A stretch of DNA of 56,561 nucleotides from Clostridium sp. AM22-11AC (lineage in GTDB: Bacteria > Bacillota > Clostridia > Lachnospirales > Lachnospiraceae). The notes beneath the pieces are model-generated. The model was given only the letters and a program-made list of their open reading frames with translations, searched no databases and was not told where the DNA came from. The first letter of the stretch is position 1. The number at the start of each line of letters is the position of its first letter. A program made the translations under genes and the position numbers. The DNA is taken from assembly GCF_003473545.1 (NCBI RefSeq), contig NZ_QUCM01000002.1, positions 1-56,561 on the forward strand, read 5' to 3'. This document shows, one piece after another, positions 42,582 through 53,284 of this stretch.

Positions 42582-44042
42582 ATGATCGGATTATTAATAC
42601 AGGATAATGCATATGAACAGGACATCAGAGAACTTCTGATGTCTTTTTATCCGGGTGAGACTTATGCCCATGAAGTAAAAGAGGGCGTTGATTTTTATGT
42701 ACAGACCAGATTAGAGGACGGGGAAGCTGTTATTGGGATCTGGGAAAAACTAGAAAATGGGGAAGAACTGGAAGGCTGGACTCTGACTGCCCATTCCACA
42801 GGAAAAGCAGATCTCTCAGACCACTCTGCCACAAAAAACGTTATTAAAAAATTATTCTACCAGATGCTTGTAAAGCGTACTGGCCATGAACTTCCATGGG
42901 GTTCTCTTACAGGGATCCGTCCTACCAAGATCGCATTAAGCCGTCTGGAAGATGGATGGAAGGAAGAAGACATCCGCAAATTCATGAAAGAAACTTACAT
43001 GACCAGCGATGAGAAGATCAATCTGAGCATTGAGATCGCAGCAAGGGAAAAACGTCTGTTAGAGCCGTTGGACTATGACAGAGGTTACAGCTTATATGTA
43101 GGTATCCCATTCTGCCCGACTACCTGCCTGTACTGCTCCTTCACTTCTTATCCTATCAGTAAGTGGAAAGGCCGTACCGGATTGTATCTGGAAGCCTTAT
43201 TTAAGGAACTGGAATATACAGCGGAAAAGATGAAGGGAAGACCTCTTGATACCATTTATTTTGGAGGCGGTACACCGACTTCCCTGCCTGCAGAGGACAT
43301 TGACGCTATCTTATGTAAATTAGAGCAGCTGTTTGATACAAAGAATGCGCTGGAATTCACCGTAGAAGCAGGACGTCCGGACAGCATTACAGAAGAAAAG
43401 TTAAAGGTTTTAGCTTCCCATGGCATCAGCCGTATTTCTATTAACCCACAGACCATGAACCAGAAGACCCTGGATCTCATCGGCCGCCGTCATACAGTAG
43501 AAAATGTAAAAGAAAAGTTCCACATTGCAAGAGAACTTGGCTTTGACAACATCAACATGGACCTGATCATGGGACTTCCAGGGGAAGATCTGGATGATGT
43601 AAAACATACATTAGAAGAGATCGAAGCCTTAAAACCAGACTCTCTGACCGTTCATTCTCTTGCTATTAAACGTGCTGCAAGACTGAACATGTTTAAGGAA
43701 GAATATGCGGACTTAAAGATCAACAACACACCGGAAATGATTGCTTTAAGTGAAGCCTGTGCCCGCAGAATGGGTATGGAACCATATTATCTCTACCGCC
43801 AGAAAAACATGGCAGGCAACTTTGAAAATGTAGGTTATTCTCTTCCGGGAAAGGCATGTATCTACAATATCCTGATCATGGAGGAGATGCAGACCATTGC
43901 TGCCTGCGGTGCAGGAACTACTACAAAAGTGGTATTCCCGTCTGAAAACAGAAGGGAACGCTGCGAGAATGTAAAGGAAGTAGAGCAGTATATCAGCCGG
44001 ATCGATGAAATGATCGGGCGCAAGGAGAAGATTATTCACTAA
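42582..44042 (+). CDS. hemZ: HemZ-type radical SAM coproporphyrinogen dehydrogenase
   Basis: This 486-residue protein has the radical SAM cluster CPTTCLYC (Cys178, 182, 185), YFGGGTPTSL and NPQTMNQKTLDLIGRRHT as in HemN-like enzymes. The N-terminal 170 residues are the extra domain of HemZ. It is classed as an oxygen-independent coproporphyrinogen III oxidase, although the biochemistry of HemZ is not settled and no other heme genes are near. Confidence 0.9.
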   Translation: MIGLLIQDNAYEQDIRELLMSFYPGETYAHEVKEGVDFYVQTRLEDGEAVIGIWEKLENGEELEGWTLTAHSTGKADLSDHSATKNVIKKLFYQMLVKRTGHELPWGSLTGIRPTKIALSRLEDGWKEEDIRKFMKETYMTSDEKINLSIEIAAREKRLLEPLDYDRGYSLYVGIPFCPTTCLYCSFTSYPISKWKGRTGLYLEALFKELEYTAEKMKGRPLDTIYFGGGTPTSLPAEDIDAILCKLEQLFDTKNALEFTVEAGRPDSITEEKLKVLASHGISRISINPQTMNQKTLDLIGRRHTVENVKEKFHIARELGFDNINMDLIMGLPGEDLDDVKHTLEEIEALKPDSLTVHSLAIKRAARLNMFKEEYADLKINNTPEMIALSEACARRMGMEPYYLYRQKNMAGNFENVGYSLPGKACIYNILIMEEMQTIAACGAGTTTKVVFPSENRRERCENVKEVEQYISRIDEMIGRKEKIIH

Positions 44043-44125
44043 AGGACTTGCAAAATCGGGAAAGTTCATTACAATAAAAAAGGAATAGTACAGATAGAGA
44101 ACAGATAGAAAACAGGGAGAAAAAT

Positions 44126-45391
44126 ATGGCATTAACAAAGAAGCCGGTTACCGGCATGAAAGATATCACTCCTGCAGAGATGCAGATCCGCGAATATGTT
44201 ATGAACCAGATCCGTGAGACCTACAAGGGCTTTGGTTTTTCACAGATCGAAACTCCTTGCGTGGAGCATATTGAGAACCTGACCAGCAAGCAGGGCGGTG
44301 ATAATGAAAAGCTGATCTTTAAGATCTTAAAGAGAGGCGATAAGCTGAATTTAGAGACAGCAAAGGAAGAAAATGACCTGGCAGACAGCGGTCTTCGTTA
44401 TGACCTGACACTGCCTCTGTCCCGTTATTATGCAAATAATGCGGCAAACCTTCCAAGTCCTTTTAAGGCATTACAGATGGGAAGCGTATGGAGAGCAGAC
44501 CGTCCCCAGAAGGGTCGTTTCCGTCAGTTTACCCAGTGCGATATTGATATTTTAGGCGATCCTACCAATCTGGCTGAGATCGAGCTGATCCTGGCAACTA
44601 CTACTGCATTAAGCAAGATCTGCCCGGACAATGCATTTACTGTAAGAATTAACGACAGAGGCATCCTTTTTGGCATGGCACGTTACTGCGGTTTTGCAGA
44701 AGAAGCTATGGACAGCGTTCTGATCACTCTGGACAAGATGGACAAGATTGGTTTTGAGGGTGTTGAGAAAGAACTTCTGGAAAATGGAAACGCTCCTGAA
44801 AGCGTAAGCCGTTATATGGAGATCCTTCGCACTGTTACCAATGATGCAGAAGGTGTTAAGAAGTTAGGAGAGACTTTAAAGGATGTAATGGATCCATCTG
44901 TATGCCAGGGATTGGTACACATTATGGAGACTGTAAAAGACGTAGCAGAGGCTGAATTTGGCCTTGTATTTGACCCGACTCTGGTACGTGGCATGTCCTA
45001 CTATACAGGAACTATTTTCGAGGTTTCCATGGAAGGCTTCGGCGGTTCTGTAGCAGGCGGCGGAAGATATGACAAGATGATCGGCAAGTTTACCGGTATG
45101 GAGACACCTGCATGCGGCTTCTCCATTGGTTTTGAGCGTATCGTTACCATCCTCTTAGACAATGGATTTACGGTTCCTGGTGCTGGTGAGAAGAAAGCAT
45201 TCCTCTTTGAAAAGGGAATTGACTCCGCTTCTTTAGCAGCTGTGATCCGTGAAGCAATGGAAGAGAGAAAGAAAGGCGTCCGCGTACTGGTAGCCCAGAT
45301 GAACAAGAACAAGAAGTTCCAGAAGGAACAGCTTGGAAAAGAAGGCTATCAGGAGTTTAAGGAATTCTATAAAGAAAGCCTGAAACATTAA
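44126..45391 (+). CDS. hisS: Histidyl-tRNA synthetase
   Basis: This 421-residue class II synthetase begins KKPVTGMKDITPAEMQIREY and has motif 2-like GSVWRADRPQKGRFRQFTQC, histidine loops (LVRGMSYYTGTIFEV) and motif 3 ACGFSIGFERI. It charges tRNA-His. AACAGGGAG precedes the start. No T-box leader is seen in the 83 bases before it. It lies 57 bases before aspS, the common hisS-aspS pair. Confidence 0.95.
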   Translation: MALTKKPVTGMKDITPAEMQIREYVMNQIRETYKGFGFSQIETPCVEHIENLTSKQGGDNEKLIFKILKRGDKLNLETAKEENDLADSGLRYDLTLPLSRYYANNAANLPSPFKALQMGSVWRADRPQKGRFRQFTQCDIDILGDPTNLAEIELILATTTALSKICPDNAFTVRINDRGILFGMARYCGFAEEAMDSVLITLDKMDKIGFEGVEKELLENGNAPESVSRYMEILRTVTNDAEGVKKLGETLKDVMDPSVCQGLVHIMETVKDVAEAEFGLVFDPTLVRGMSYYTGTIFEVSMEGFGGSVAGGGRYDKMIGKFTGMETPACGFSIGFERIVTILLDNGFTVPGAGEKKAFLFEKGIDSASLAAVIREAMEERKKGVRVLVAQMNKNKKFQKEQLGKEGYQEFKEFYKESLKH

Positions 45392-45448
45392 TCGTACTTA
45401 TATACAGTAGGGTAATTTATTAGTTAATAGCTATAAAGGAGAAAAATC

Positions 45449-47245
45449 ATGGCAGAATCAATGGTAGGACTGAAGCGGTCCCACAGATGTACAGAAGTAA
45501 CTTCTGCCCAGATCGGCGAGAAAGTAACCGTTATGGGCTGGGTTCAGAAGAGCAGAAACAAAGGCGGAATTATTTTCGTTGATTTAAGAGACCGTTCCGG
45601 TATCCTTCAGATCATTTTCGAGGAAAACGACTGCGGAACCGAAAACTTTGAGAAAGCTGAGAAATTAAGAAGTGAGTTCGTTATTGCAGTAGAAGGCCGT
45701 GTAGAAGCACGTTCCGGCGCTGTAAACGAAAACCTGGCTACAGGTGCCATCGAAGTAAGAGCAGAGTCCTTACGTATCCTGGCTGAGTCTGAGACTCCTC
45801 CTTTCCCAATTGAAGAAAAGAGCAAGACAAAAGAAGATCTGCGTCTGGAATACCGTTTCCTGGATCTTCGCCGTCCTGACATCCAGAGAAACCTGATGCT
45901 GCGCAGCCGCGTTGCTACTCTGACCCGTGCATTCCTGGCAGAAGAAGGATTTTTAGAGATCGAAACCCCAACTCTGATCAAGAGTACACCAGAAGGCGCA
46001 AGAGACTACCTGGTACCAAGCCGTGTACATCCAGGTTCTTTCTATGCACTGCCACAGTCTCCACAGCTGTTTAAGCAGTTACTGATGGTTTCCGGTTATG
46101 ACCGTTACTTCCAGTTAGCACGCTGCTACCGTGATGAGGACCTTCGTGCAGACCGTCAGCCTGAGTTTACCCAGATCGATATGGAGCTTTCTTTCGTAGA
46201 CGTAGATGACGTTTTAGACGTAAATGAGCGTCTGTTAAAGAAGCTGTTCAAAGAAGTCTGCAACTATGATCTGCAGCTGCCGATCCAGCGTATGACCTGG
46301 AGAGAAGCTATGGACCGTTTTGGTTCTGATAAGCCAGACCTTCGTTTCGGAATGGAATTAAAGAACGTTTCTGAAGTTGTTAAGGACTGCGAGTTCGTTG
46401 TATTTAAGAGCGCTTTAGAGAATGGTGGTTCTGTCCGCGGTATCAACGCAGAGGGACAGGGACATATGCCAAGAAAGAAGATCGATGCCTTAGTAGAGTA
46501 CGCAAAGGGCTTCGGCGCAAAGGGCCTTGCTTATATTGCTATTAATGAAGACGGCACCTACAAGTCTTCCTTCGCTAAATTCATGAAGGATGAGGAAATG
46601 GCTGCTTTAGTTGCTGCTATGGATGGTAAGCCAGGTGACTTATTACTCTTTGCAGCTGACAGGGACAAGGTAGTATTTGATGTACTTGGCAACCTGCGTC
46701 TGGAACTGGCAAGACAGTTAGACCTGTTAAAGAAAGATGACTTTAAGTTCCTCTGGGTAACAGAGTTCCCGTTATTAGAGTACTCCGAAGAAGAAGGACG
46801 TTTCGTAGCAATGCATCATCCATTTACCATGCCTATGGATGAAGACCTTCAGTACATTGACTCCGATCCGGGAAGAGTACGTGCAAAGGCTTACGATATC
46901 GTATTAAACGGCGTAGAAATGGGCGGTGGTTCTGTCCGTATCCACCAGGCAGATATCCAGTCTAAGATGTTTGAAGTACTTGGCTTTACACCAGAAAGAG
47001 CAAATGACCAGTTTGGCTTCCTGTTAAAGGCATTTAAGTACGGAGTACCACCTCACGCAGGTCTGGCATATGGTTTCGACCGTATGATCATGTTAATGGT
47101 AGGCGCAGACAGCATCCGTGACGTAATTGCCTTCCCGAAGGTAAAAGATGCCTCCTGTCTTATGACAAAGGCACCAACTCCTGTAGATCCAAAGCAGTTA
47201 GAGGATCTGGGAATTGAAGTAATTCCGGAAGAAAAAGAAGAGTAA
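45449..47245 (+). CDS. aspS: Aspartyl-tRNA synthetase
   Basis: This 598-residue class IIb synthetase has an N-terminal OB domain ([20 protein letters not shown]), motif 2 [20 protein letters not shown], the GAD insertion in the middle and motif 3 [15 protein letters not shown]. It is the bacterial long form. It follows hisS and has a terminator about 145 bases downstream. Confidence 0.96.
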   Translation: MAESMVGLKRSHRCTEVTSAQIGEKVTVMGWVQKSRNKGGIIFVDLRDRSGILQIIFEENDCGTENFEKAEKLRSEFVIAVEGRVEARSGAVNENLATGAIEVRAESLRILAESETPPFPIEEKSKTKEDLRLEYRFLDLRRPDIQRNLMLRSRVATLTRAFLAEEGFLEIETPTLIKSTPEGARDYLVPSRVHPGSFYALPQSPQLFKQLLMVSGYDRYFQLARCYRDEDLRADRQPEFTQIDMELSFVDVDDVLDVNERLLKKLFKEVCNYDLQLPIQRMTWREAMDRFGSDKPDLRFGMELKNVSEVVKDCEFVVFKSALENGGSVRGINAEGQGHMPRKKIDALVEYAKGFGAKGLAYIAINEDGTYKSSFAKFMKDEEMAALVAAMDGKPGDLLLFAADRDKVVFDVLGNLRLELARQLDLLKKDDFKFLWVTEFPLLEYSEEEGRFVAMHHPFTMPMDEDLQYIDSDPGRVRAKAYDIVLNGVEMGGGSVRIHQADIQSKMFEVLGFTPERANDQFGFLLKAFKYGVPPHAGLAYGFDRMIMLMVGADSIRDVIAFPKVKDASCLMTKAPTPVDPKQLEDLGIEVIPEEKEE

Positions 47246-47388
47246 AAAGTTTGTGTCCATAAAACTCATGGATTATAATTAAAGAAAAATGCTGTACCCG
47301 GAACAATGATTTTCGTGTTGGAAAAAGAAGTTTTGGGATGCTATAATCCGTTTCAGAAAAAGAATCCAGAAAACATGAAACGGCAAAG

Positions 47389-47424
47389 AAGCCTCTGAAG
47401 AGTTAGATCTTCGGGGGCTTTTTC
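47389..47424 (+). terminator. Terminator between aspS and the synthase gene
   Basis: AAGCCTCTGAAGA (47389-47401) pairs with TCTTCGGGGGCTT (47408-47420), with two wobbles, followed by TTT. A TATAAT-like box (about 47342) lies upstream of it, so it may also act in the leader of the next gene. Confidence 0.75.
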
Positions 47425-47489
47425 TGTTCTGTGGGGTCCATATATTATGGAAAACAAATCAGGATCAGATCAAAGGGAGGCAGCAGATC

Positions 47490-49193
47490 ATGAGCGATCA
47501 GAAACAGACAAAAGAAAATGAAACAATGAATGCAGCACAGGTGTTAGTAAGATGCCTGGAAAATGAAGGAGTAGAATATGTTTTCGGTATTCCGGGAGAA
47601 GAAAATCTGGAGGTAATGCGGGCATTAAAGGATTCTAAGATCAAATTTATCACAGTCCGCCATGAGCAGGGCGCAGCTTTTATGGCTGATGTTTACGGTA
47701 AATTAAAAGGAAAAGCTGGTGTGTGCCTGGCAACCTTAGGCCCTGGTGCTACCAACCTGGTAACAGGTGTGGCAGATGCCAATACAGACGGCGCACCGCT
47801 GATCGCCATTACCGGCCAGGTAGGAACGGAGCGTATGCATCTCACATCCCACCAGTATCTGGATCTGGTAACGATGTTTACACCGATCACAAAGCGCAGC
47901 AAACAGGTGGTAAATCCGGATACTGTAAACGAGGTAGTCCGCATTGCCTTTAAATACGCAGAAAGCGAGAAACCAGGCGCCTGCCACATTGACCTGCCCT
48001 GCAATATTGCAGCTATGCCTGTAGAAAGTGAAGTGGGACGCCAGCCTTTAAAGCATCATAAGCCGAACCTGGAAATGGCAAGTATAGAAAGTCTGGAAGA
48101 GGCAGCAGGCCTGCTTTTCCAGGCAAAACGTCCAGTGATCCTTGCAGGACATTCTGCTATCCGAAATAAAGCGTCTAAGGCCCTGACAGAATTTGCGGAG
48201 AAACTGCATATTCCGGTGATCAATACTATGATGGCAAAGGGCATTATCCCCTGCGATAACCTATATTCTTTATGGACTATCGGTATTCCACAGAAAGACT
48301 ACCAGAATATTGCTATTGAAGAGGCAGATCTGGTGATCGCAGTAGGCTATGATATTGTAGAATATGCACCTAATAAATGGAACAGCAAGGGAAATCACAC
48401 CATTCTCCATATTGACGCAAGACCATGCCACATTAACAAGCTGTATCAGCCGGATGTAGAGGTCATCGGAGATCTGTCCTATTCTTTAAATCATATTGCC
48501 ATGCGTTGTCATAGAAATGATAAACCTGAGTGGGCATTTAAGCTTCGTGATGAAATGCGTAAGGAGCATGAGGCTTATGCCAAAGATATGGAATTTCCTA
48601 TGAAGCCCCAGAAAATCTTAAATGATGTGCGCAAGGTAATGGGAAAAGAAGATATCGTTATTTCTGATGTAGGTGCCCATAAAATGTGGATCGCAAGGCA
48701 TTATAACTGTTATGAGCCAAATACCTGTATTATTTCCAATGGCTTTGCCACCATGGGAATTGCTGTTCCGGGTGCATTGGCAGCCAAGCTGATCAACCCG
48801 GATAAAAAGGTACTGGCGATTACTGGTGATGGCGGTTTTATGATGAACTGCCAGGAATTTGAGACTGCCCTGCGCACCGGAACTCCTTTTGTAACCCTGG
48901 TCTTTAATGATTGCAGCTATGGCCTGATCAAATGGAAAGAAGAAGACCGGTATGGAGAGAACTTCTATGTAGACTTTACCAACCCGGATTTTGTAAAATT
49001 CGCAGAAAGTATGCATGCCATCGGATATCGGATCAACAGTGCCGAAGAACTGATCCCGACTCTGGAAAAAGCATTTGAACAGAAGGTACCTGTTATCATT
49101 GACTGCCCGGTGGATTACCGGGAGAATACAAAGCTTACTGAGCATTTAAAGGAATTAATAAACTCATATCAGGCGCAGCAGCCTGAGGCATGA
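47490..49193 (+). CDS. Acetolactate synthase-like thiamine-diphosphate enzyme
   Basis: This 567-residue protein has all three ThDP-enzyme domains: AAQVLVRCLENEGVEYVFGI with GIPGEENLEV, the catalytic Glu in VRHEQGAAFMADVYGK, and the cofactor motif GDGGFMMN with NDCSYGLI in the C-terminal domain. It condenses pyruvate to acetolactate or performs a related reaction. The single large subunit with no ilvN small subunit nearby fits the catabolic AlsS type, but that is an inference. AAAGGGAGG precedes ATG 47490. Confidence 0.85.
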   Translation: MSDQKQTKENETMNAAQVLVRCLENEGVEYVFGIPGEENLEVMRALKDSKIKFITVRHEQGAAFMADVYGKLKGKAGVCLATLGPGATNLVTGVADANTDGAPLIAITGQVGTERMHLTSHQYLDLVTMFTPITKRSKQVVNPDTVNEVVRIAFKYAESEKPGACHIDLPCNIAAMPVESEVGRQPLKHHKPNLEMASIESLEEAAGLLFQAKRPVILAGHSAIRNKASKALTEFAEKLHIPVINTMMAKGIIPCDNLYSLWTIGIPQKDYQNIAIEEADLVIAVGYDIVEYAPNKWNSKGNHTILHIDARPCHINKLYQPDVEVIGDLSYSLNHIAMRCHRNDKPEWAFKLRDEMRKEHEAYAKDMEFPMKPQKILNDVRKVMGKEDIVISDVGAHKMWIARHYNCYEPNTCIISNGFATMGIAVPGALAAKLINPDKKVLAITGDGGFMMNCQEFETALRTGTPFVTLVFNDCSYGLIKWKEEDRYGENFYVDFTNPDFVKFAESMHAIGYRINSAEELIPTLEKAFEQKVPVIIDCPVDYRENTKLTEHLKELINSYQAQQPEA

Positions 49194-49358
49194 TTCCAGA
49201 AGATATAAAGAATCATGGTCATTTAAACTAAGACCTGTTAGTTCTTCAATTTTTTTTAAACGGTATATAAGGGACTGCCGGTGGAGATTTAACTCCCGGG
49301 CAGTCTCGTTTTTGTTGTAATTACAACGGATGTATTGAGATAAAGTCAGCAGCAGTTC
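49164..49358 (-). pseudogene. Decayed 3' end of a PucR/CdaR-type regulator
   Basis: On the minus strand one frame reads ELLLTLSQYIRCNYNKNETA, then RELNLHRQSLIYRLKKIEEL and TGLSLND, the typical C-terminal HTH of PucR/CdaR regulators. It is closed upstream by an in-frame TAG (49359-49361), has no start, and its end overlaps the synthase gene. It fills much of the gene-free stretch 49194-49500. Confidence 0.7.
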
Positions 49359-49500
49359 CTAGACAGAAATACTTTTGATCATTATGCTGTTTAAAGCAAT
49401 AAATCTTGCCATTCTTTCGGATAATTAAGTATAATATATGAAATGATGTACTAGTACATGACAGAAGATAAAAAAGTCTCAGCACACAGGAGGCATGATC

Positions 49501-50469
49501 ATGAATCTGAAGGAACAGGAATACGTCTGTGCACTGGCAGAAAACGGAACGATTACAGCAGCGGCAAAGGAGCTTTTTATTTCCCAGCCAGCATTAAGCA
49601 TATACATTAACAATCTGGAAAAATCTCTGGGAGTCCGGTTATTTGAGCGGGTGGGAAAGCAATTTATCCTTACCTATGCAGGAGAGCAGTATGTGGAAAA
49701 GGCGAAGCTTATTTTGCAGCTGAGCCATGAACTGGATGAAAAATTAAAGGATATTACTGGAAATTACAGCGGACGCATCCGCATCGGGGTCCAGCTGCGC
49801 CGGGCAACCGGATTTTTGCCCCCTGTTATTGCCTCTTACGAAAAGGAGTTTCCGGGAGTGGAAGTGATCCTTTGTGAGGGAACCATGAAAGAATTAAAAG
49901 AAAGTATACAGAATTTTAAAGCAGATCTGCTTTTATGCAACAGTGTAGACCTGCCTCCCTATATGAATAGTTTTGTGGTATTTAAAGAACATCTTCTTAT
50001 TGCTGTCCCAAAAGATCATCCCATCAATGAAAAGGCAGTCTGGGAAGAAGGAAAAGCCCTTCCAAGTCTGGAGCTTTTCTGGCTGAACGGGGAAAAGCTT
50101 ATACTGGCAAAACAGAACCAGAGTATCCGCAGGGATTCAGAACGTATATTAAATAAAAATGGAGTAAGGCCGGGAAAAATACGGGAGATACGCAGCATAG
50201 AAACTGCCATGCAGATGGTAGGAGAAGGACTGGGGATCGGATTTAACCGGGAAAGCTATGTGATGTATATGAAAAAGCAGGAAAATGTGCGGTATTATTG
50301 TATGCGTAATATTGACAGCACCACTGATTTTGTGCTGGCATACCGGAAAGAAATGCCGGTGACCGGCTATATGCAGCGTATGATCGATATGCTTATGGAG
50401 CATGGAAAAGAATGTGAGAAGATTTTTCCACAGGTGATCCGGCAGCATGGATGTCAAAATGCCTTTTAA
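49501..50469 (+). CDS. LysR-family transcriptional regulator
   Basis: This 322-residue regulator has an N-terminal HTH (ALAENGTITAAAKELFISQP, then ALSIYINNLEKSLGVRLFER) and a C-terminal effector-binding domain (SGRIRIGVQLRRATGFLPPV onward). AGGAGG ends 7 bases before ATG 49501; the ATG at 49495 is too close. It stands just upstream of the permease and peptidase genes on the same strand and probably activates them in response to their substrate. Confidence 0.9.
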   Translation: MNLKEQEYVCALAENGTITAAAKELFISQPALSIYINNLEKSLGVRLFERVGKQFILTYAGEQYVEKAKLILQLSHELDEKLKDITGNYSGRIRIGVQLRRATGFLPPVIASYEKEFPGVEVILCEGTMKELKESIQNFKADLLLCNSVDLPPYMNSFVVFKEHLLIAVPKDHPINEKAVWEEGKALPSLELFWLNGEKLILAKQNQSIRRDSERILNKNGVRPGKIREIRSIETAMQMVGEGLGIGFNRESYVMYMKKQENVRYYCMRNIDSTTDFVLAYRKEMPVTGYMQRMIDMLMEHGKECEKIFPQVIRQHGCQNAF

Positions 50470-50580
50470 TCCCAATATCGTCATTATTTATTAAATTTAT
50501 ATAAAGAATAAATAAAATTAAATATACTTCCATGCTTTAGCGTGATAAAATAATAAAAAAGTACGGAAGGAGTATTAAAA

Positions 50581-51981
50581 ATGGCAGAAAAAAACAAAAA
50601 GACATTTAAAATGCCTCACACATTTGTGATCATGATGGTCATCATCCTGTTCGCAACCTTACTGACCTGGATCATTCCGGCAGGACAGTATGTGCGTGTG
50701 GAAAACGCAGACGGAGTAAAGGTAGTAGACCCGAACCAGTTCTCCTTTATTGACCGCTGTCCAGTTAACCCACTTCTGATCCCTCTTTACATTGTAAATT
50801 CCATGTGTAAGAGAGTGGATCTGATGTTAGTCATCATCTTCTCAGGCGGTGCGTTTGACCTGATCAGCAAATCCGGCGCTCTTCATTCTGCAGTAGCCCG
50901 TGTTGCAAAGGTATTTCAGAACCGTCTGTATATCTTTATCCCGATCATGACTACCATCTTTGCGTTGATCTGTACCACCCAGGGTGTAAACCAGTTCATC
51001 GCATTTGCTCCTGTAGTTGTAATGATCACTCTGGCAATGGGACTTGACTCCATCGTTGGTGCGGCGATCATCCTGTTAGGTGGCGCAGTTGGTTTTGCAA
51101 CCGGTACTGTAAATCCAAGTACCACTGTTGTTGCCCAGAAGATCGCAGAACTGCCGCTGTTTTCAGGAATCCAGTACCGTGCAGTCTGCTTTGTGGTATT
51201 CCTTATTATTACCAATATTTATCTGGTAAGATATGCTTTAAAGATCCGCAAGAATCCAGAGTTAAGCCCAATGTATGACCTGGACAGCCAGAATGAGCAG
51301 AAAGACCTGGATATTGACTCTTTCGGAACCATGGATGTAAGAAAAACCCTGATCATCATCGCTCTGGTTGCAGCTTTAGCTGGTATGGTAGTTGGTTCTG
51401 TTAAGTTTGGCTGGGATATGCCGGAGCTGGCATCTGTATTCGTAGGACTTGGTATTGTAGTTGGATTTATTGCAGGAGAAACACCTTCTAATATGTCAAA
51501 GGTATTTGTTGAAGGCTGTAAAAAGATGCTGACAGCTGCTATGATCATCGGCCTTGCAAGTGCAATTGCAAGTATCATGAGTGCAGGAAAGATCGTAGAT
51601 ACTGTTGTATATGGTTTAGCTTCCTGCTTACAGCATACACCGGGCTTCTTAATGGCTCCTGCAATGTATATTGCAAATACACTGATCAACTGTGTGATCG
51701 TATCTGGCAGTGGACAGGCGGCAGCGATCATGCCGATCATGATCCCATTATCTGACCTGTTAGGCGTTACCCGTCAGACCAGTGTTCTGGCATATAATTT
51801 CGGTGATGGTTTCTGTAACTATATTCTGCCTCATTCTACTGCTCTTATGGGTATCATCAGTGCTGTTAACATCCCATATGACCGTTGGATGAAGTTCATG
51901 TGGAAATTGTTCCTGATCTGGGCAGTTACAGCATGTATTATGACAGCAATTGCCCAGGGTATCCATTTAGGACCGATGTAA
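50581..51981 (+). CDS. YfcC/DcuC-like membrane permease
   Basis: This 466-residue protein has about eleven or twelve membrane helices: FVIMMVIILFATLLTWIIPA at the start, GGAVGFATGTVNPSTTVVAQ and VIVSGSGQAAAIMPIMIPLS in the middle and end. It resembles the YfcC/DcuC/ArcD-type carboxylate or amino acid permeases. With the M20 peptidase directly after it, a substrate such as an acylated amino acid or small peptide is likely. AAGGAG precedes the start. Confidence 0.85.
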   Translation: MAEKNKKTFKMPHTFVIMMVIILFATLLTWIIPAGQYVRVENADGVKVVDPNQFSFIDRCPVNPLLIPLYIVNSMCKRVDLMLVIIFSGGAFDLISKSGALHSAVARVAKVFQNRLYIFIPIMTTIFALICTTQGVNQFIAFAPVVVMITLAMGLDSIVGAAIILLGGAVGFATGTVNPSTTVVAQKIAELPLFSGIQYRAVCFVVFLIITNIYLVRYALKIRKNPELSPMYDLDSQNEQKDLDIDSFGTMDVRKTLIIIALVAALAGMVVGSVKFGWDMPELASVFVGLGIVVGFIAGETPSNMSKVFVEGCKKMLTAAMIIGLASAIASIMSAGKIVDTVVYGLASCLQHTPGFLMAPAMYIANTLINCVIVSGSGQAAAIMPIMIPLSDLLGVTRQTSVLAYNFGDGFCNYILPHSTALMGIISAVNIPYDRWMKFMWKLFLIWAVTACIMTAIAQGIHLGPM

Positions 51982-51999
51982 TGTCCGGAGGGAAATTTT

Positions 52000-53175
52000 A
52001 TGACAACGAAAAATGAATTATTTGAAAAAATTGAAGCACAGAAAGAAAAACTGTGGGAAATGGCTGATTTTATCTTTGACCATCCGGAATACAGAGGCAA
52101 AGAATATCAGGCATGTGATCTTTTAACAAAATATCTTACAGATAATGGGTTTTCTGTAGAAAAAAGCGTAGGTGGATATGAGACTTCCTTCCGTGCAGAG
52201 TGGAAACATGGGGAAGGCGGTCCTGTGATCGGTATCCTTTGTGAGTATGACGCTTTAGAGGGCTTAGGACATGGATGCGGCCATCATATGCAGGGACCGT
52301 CCTGTTTAGGCGCAGCAGTTGCTTTAAAGGAATGTGCAGGAGAAGAGCCATTTACACTGGTAGTTTATGGCACACCGGCAGAGGAAACCCTTGGTTCTAA
52401 GTGTGATATGATCAAGAATGGCTGTTTCCACGAGCTGGATGCAGCGTTTATGATGCATGGAAGCCCGACTACCTGTACAGATGTAAAGTGCCTGGCAGAC
52501 CAGTCCTTTAGGGTTACTTTCCATGGAAAACGTGCCCATGCAGCACTGGCTCCGGAACAGGGACGCAGCGCTTTTGATGCTCTTTTAGTAGCATTTAATG
52601 GTATTGAATTTTTAAGAGAGCATGTGCCGGATGATGTGCGTATGCATTATACCGTAGCAGAGCTTCCGGGACCGGCTAATGTAGTGCCTGTAAAGTCCGT
52701 AGGTAAGTTTTCCCTGCGTTCTTTCTCCAAGGAAGAGTTAAAGGGTGTTGTAAGCCGTTTTAAGGACATTATCAAGGGTGCAGCACTGATCGCAGGTGTT
52801 GATTATGAATTAGAGCAGACCAGCGATTTCTACAATAAGATCCCGGTTCTTAAGTTAAATGAGCTTCTTATGGAAAATGCCAAACTGGCAGGTGCTCCAA
52901 GACTGGCACCACCAAGAGAAAAGACTGGTTCCACTGATTTTGGAAACGTTATGTATGAGATTCCAGGTTCCTGTATCCGTGTAGCTTTCGTACCGGAAGG
53001 TACATCTTCCCACTCTCAGGAATTTGTAGATGCAGGAAAGACACAGGCTGCAAGAGACTGCATCCTCTATGGCGCCAAGTCCATTGCCGGAGCTTCTATG
53101 GATCTGATCACAAAGCCGGAGCTGATGGATGAAGTAAAGGCTGAGTTTGCAGAAAACAAGAAAAAGTTCAAATAA
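52000..53175 (+). CDS. M20-family amidohydrolase/peptidase
   Basis: This 391-residue metal-dependent hydrolase of the M20D type has the metal region CEYDALEGLGHGCGHHMQG (about 76-94) and GTPAEET near 124 with the catalytic Glu. The dimerisation domain includes KRAHAALAPEQGRSAFDALL. Family members hydrolyse N-acyl amino acids or aminobenzoyl-glutamate-like amides. It lies 18 bases after the permease stop and probably processes what the permease imports. Confidence 0.88.
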   Translation: MTTKNELFEKIEAQKEKLWEMADFIFDHPEYRGKEYQACDLLTKYLTDNGFSVEKSVGGYETSFRAEWKHGEGGPVIGILCEYDALEGLGHGCGHHMQGPSCLGAAVALKECAGEEPFTLVVYGTPAEETLGSKCDMIKNGCFHELDAAFMMHGSPTTCTDVKCLADQSFRVTFHGKRAHAALAPEQGRSAFDALLVAFNGIEFLREHVPDDVRMHYTVAELPGPANVVPVKSVGKFSLRSFSKEELKGVVSRFKDIIKGAALIAGVDYELEQTSDFYNKIPVLKLNELLMENAKLAGAPRLAPPREKTGSTDFGNVMYEIPGSCIRVAFVPEGTSSHSQEFVDAGKTQAARDCILYGAKSIAGASMDLITKPELMDEVKAEFAENKKKFK

Positions 53176-53201
53176 AAAGAATAAGTAAGAACATCATATT
53201 G

Positions 53202-53254
53202 ATCCCGGTAAGACGGACTGTGAATAAAAGCAGAATGTCTTACCGGGATTTTAT
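53202..53254 (+). terminator. Terminator of the permease-peptidase operon
   Basis: ATCCCGGTAAGAC (53202-53214) pairs perfectly with GTCTTACCGGGAT (53237-53249), followed by TTTTA. The loop is 22 bases. Confidence 0.85.
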
Positions 53255-53284
53255 GATGCCAGGGTTAAAATTTCAGAAAACATA

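Noticed and set aside
44043..44125. T-box riboswitch before hisS-aspS
   Set aside because: The gap of 83 bases is too short and lacks the T-box core sequence and a specifier stem.
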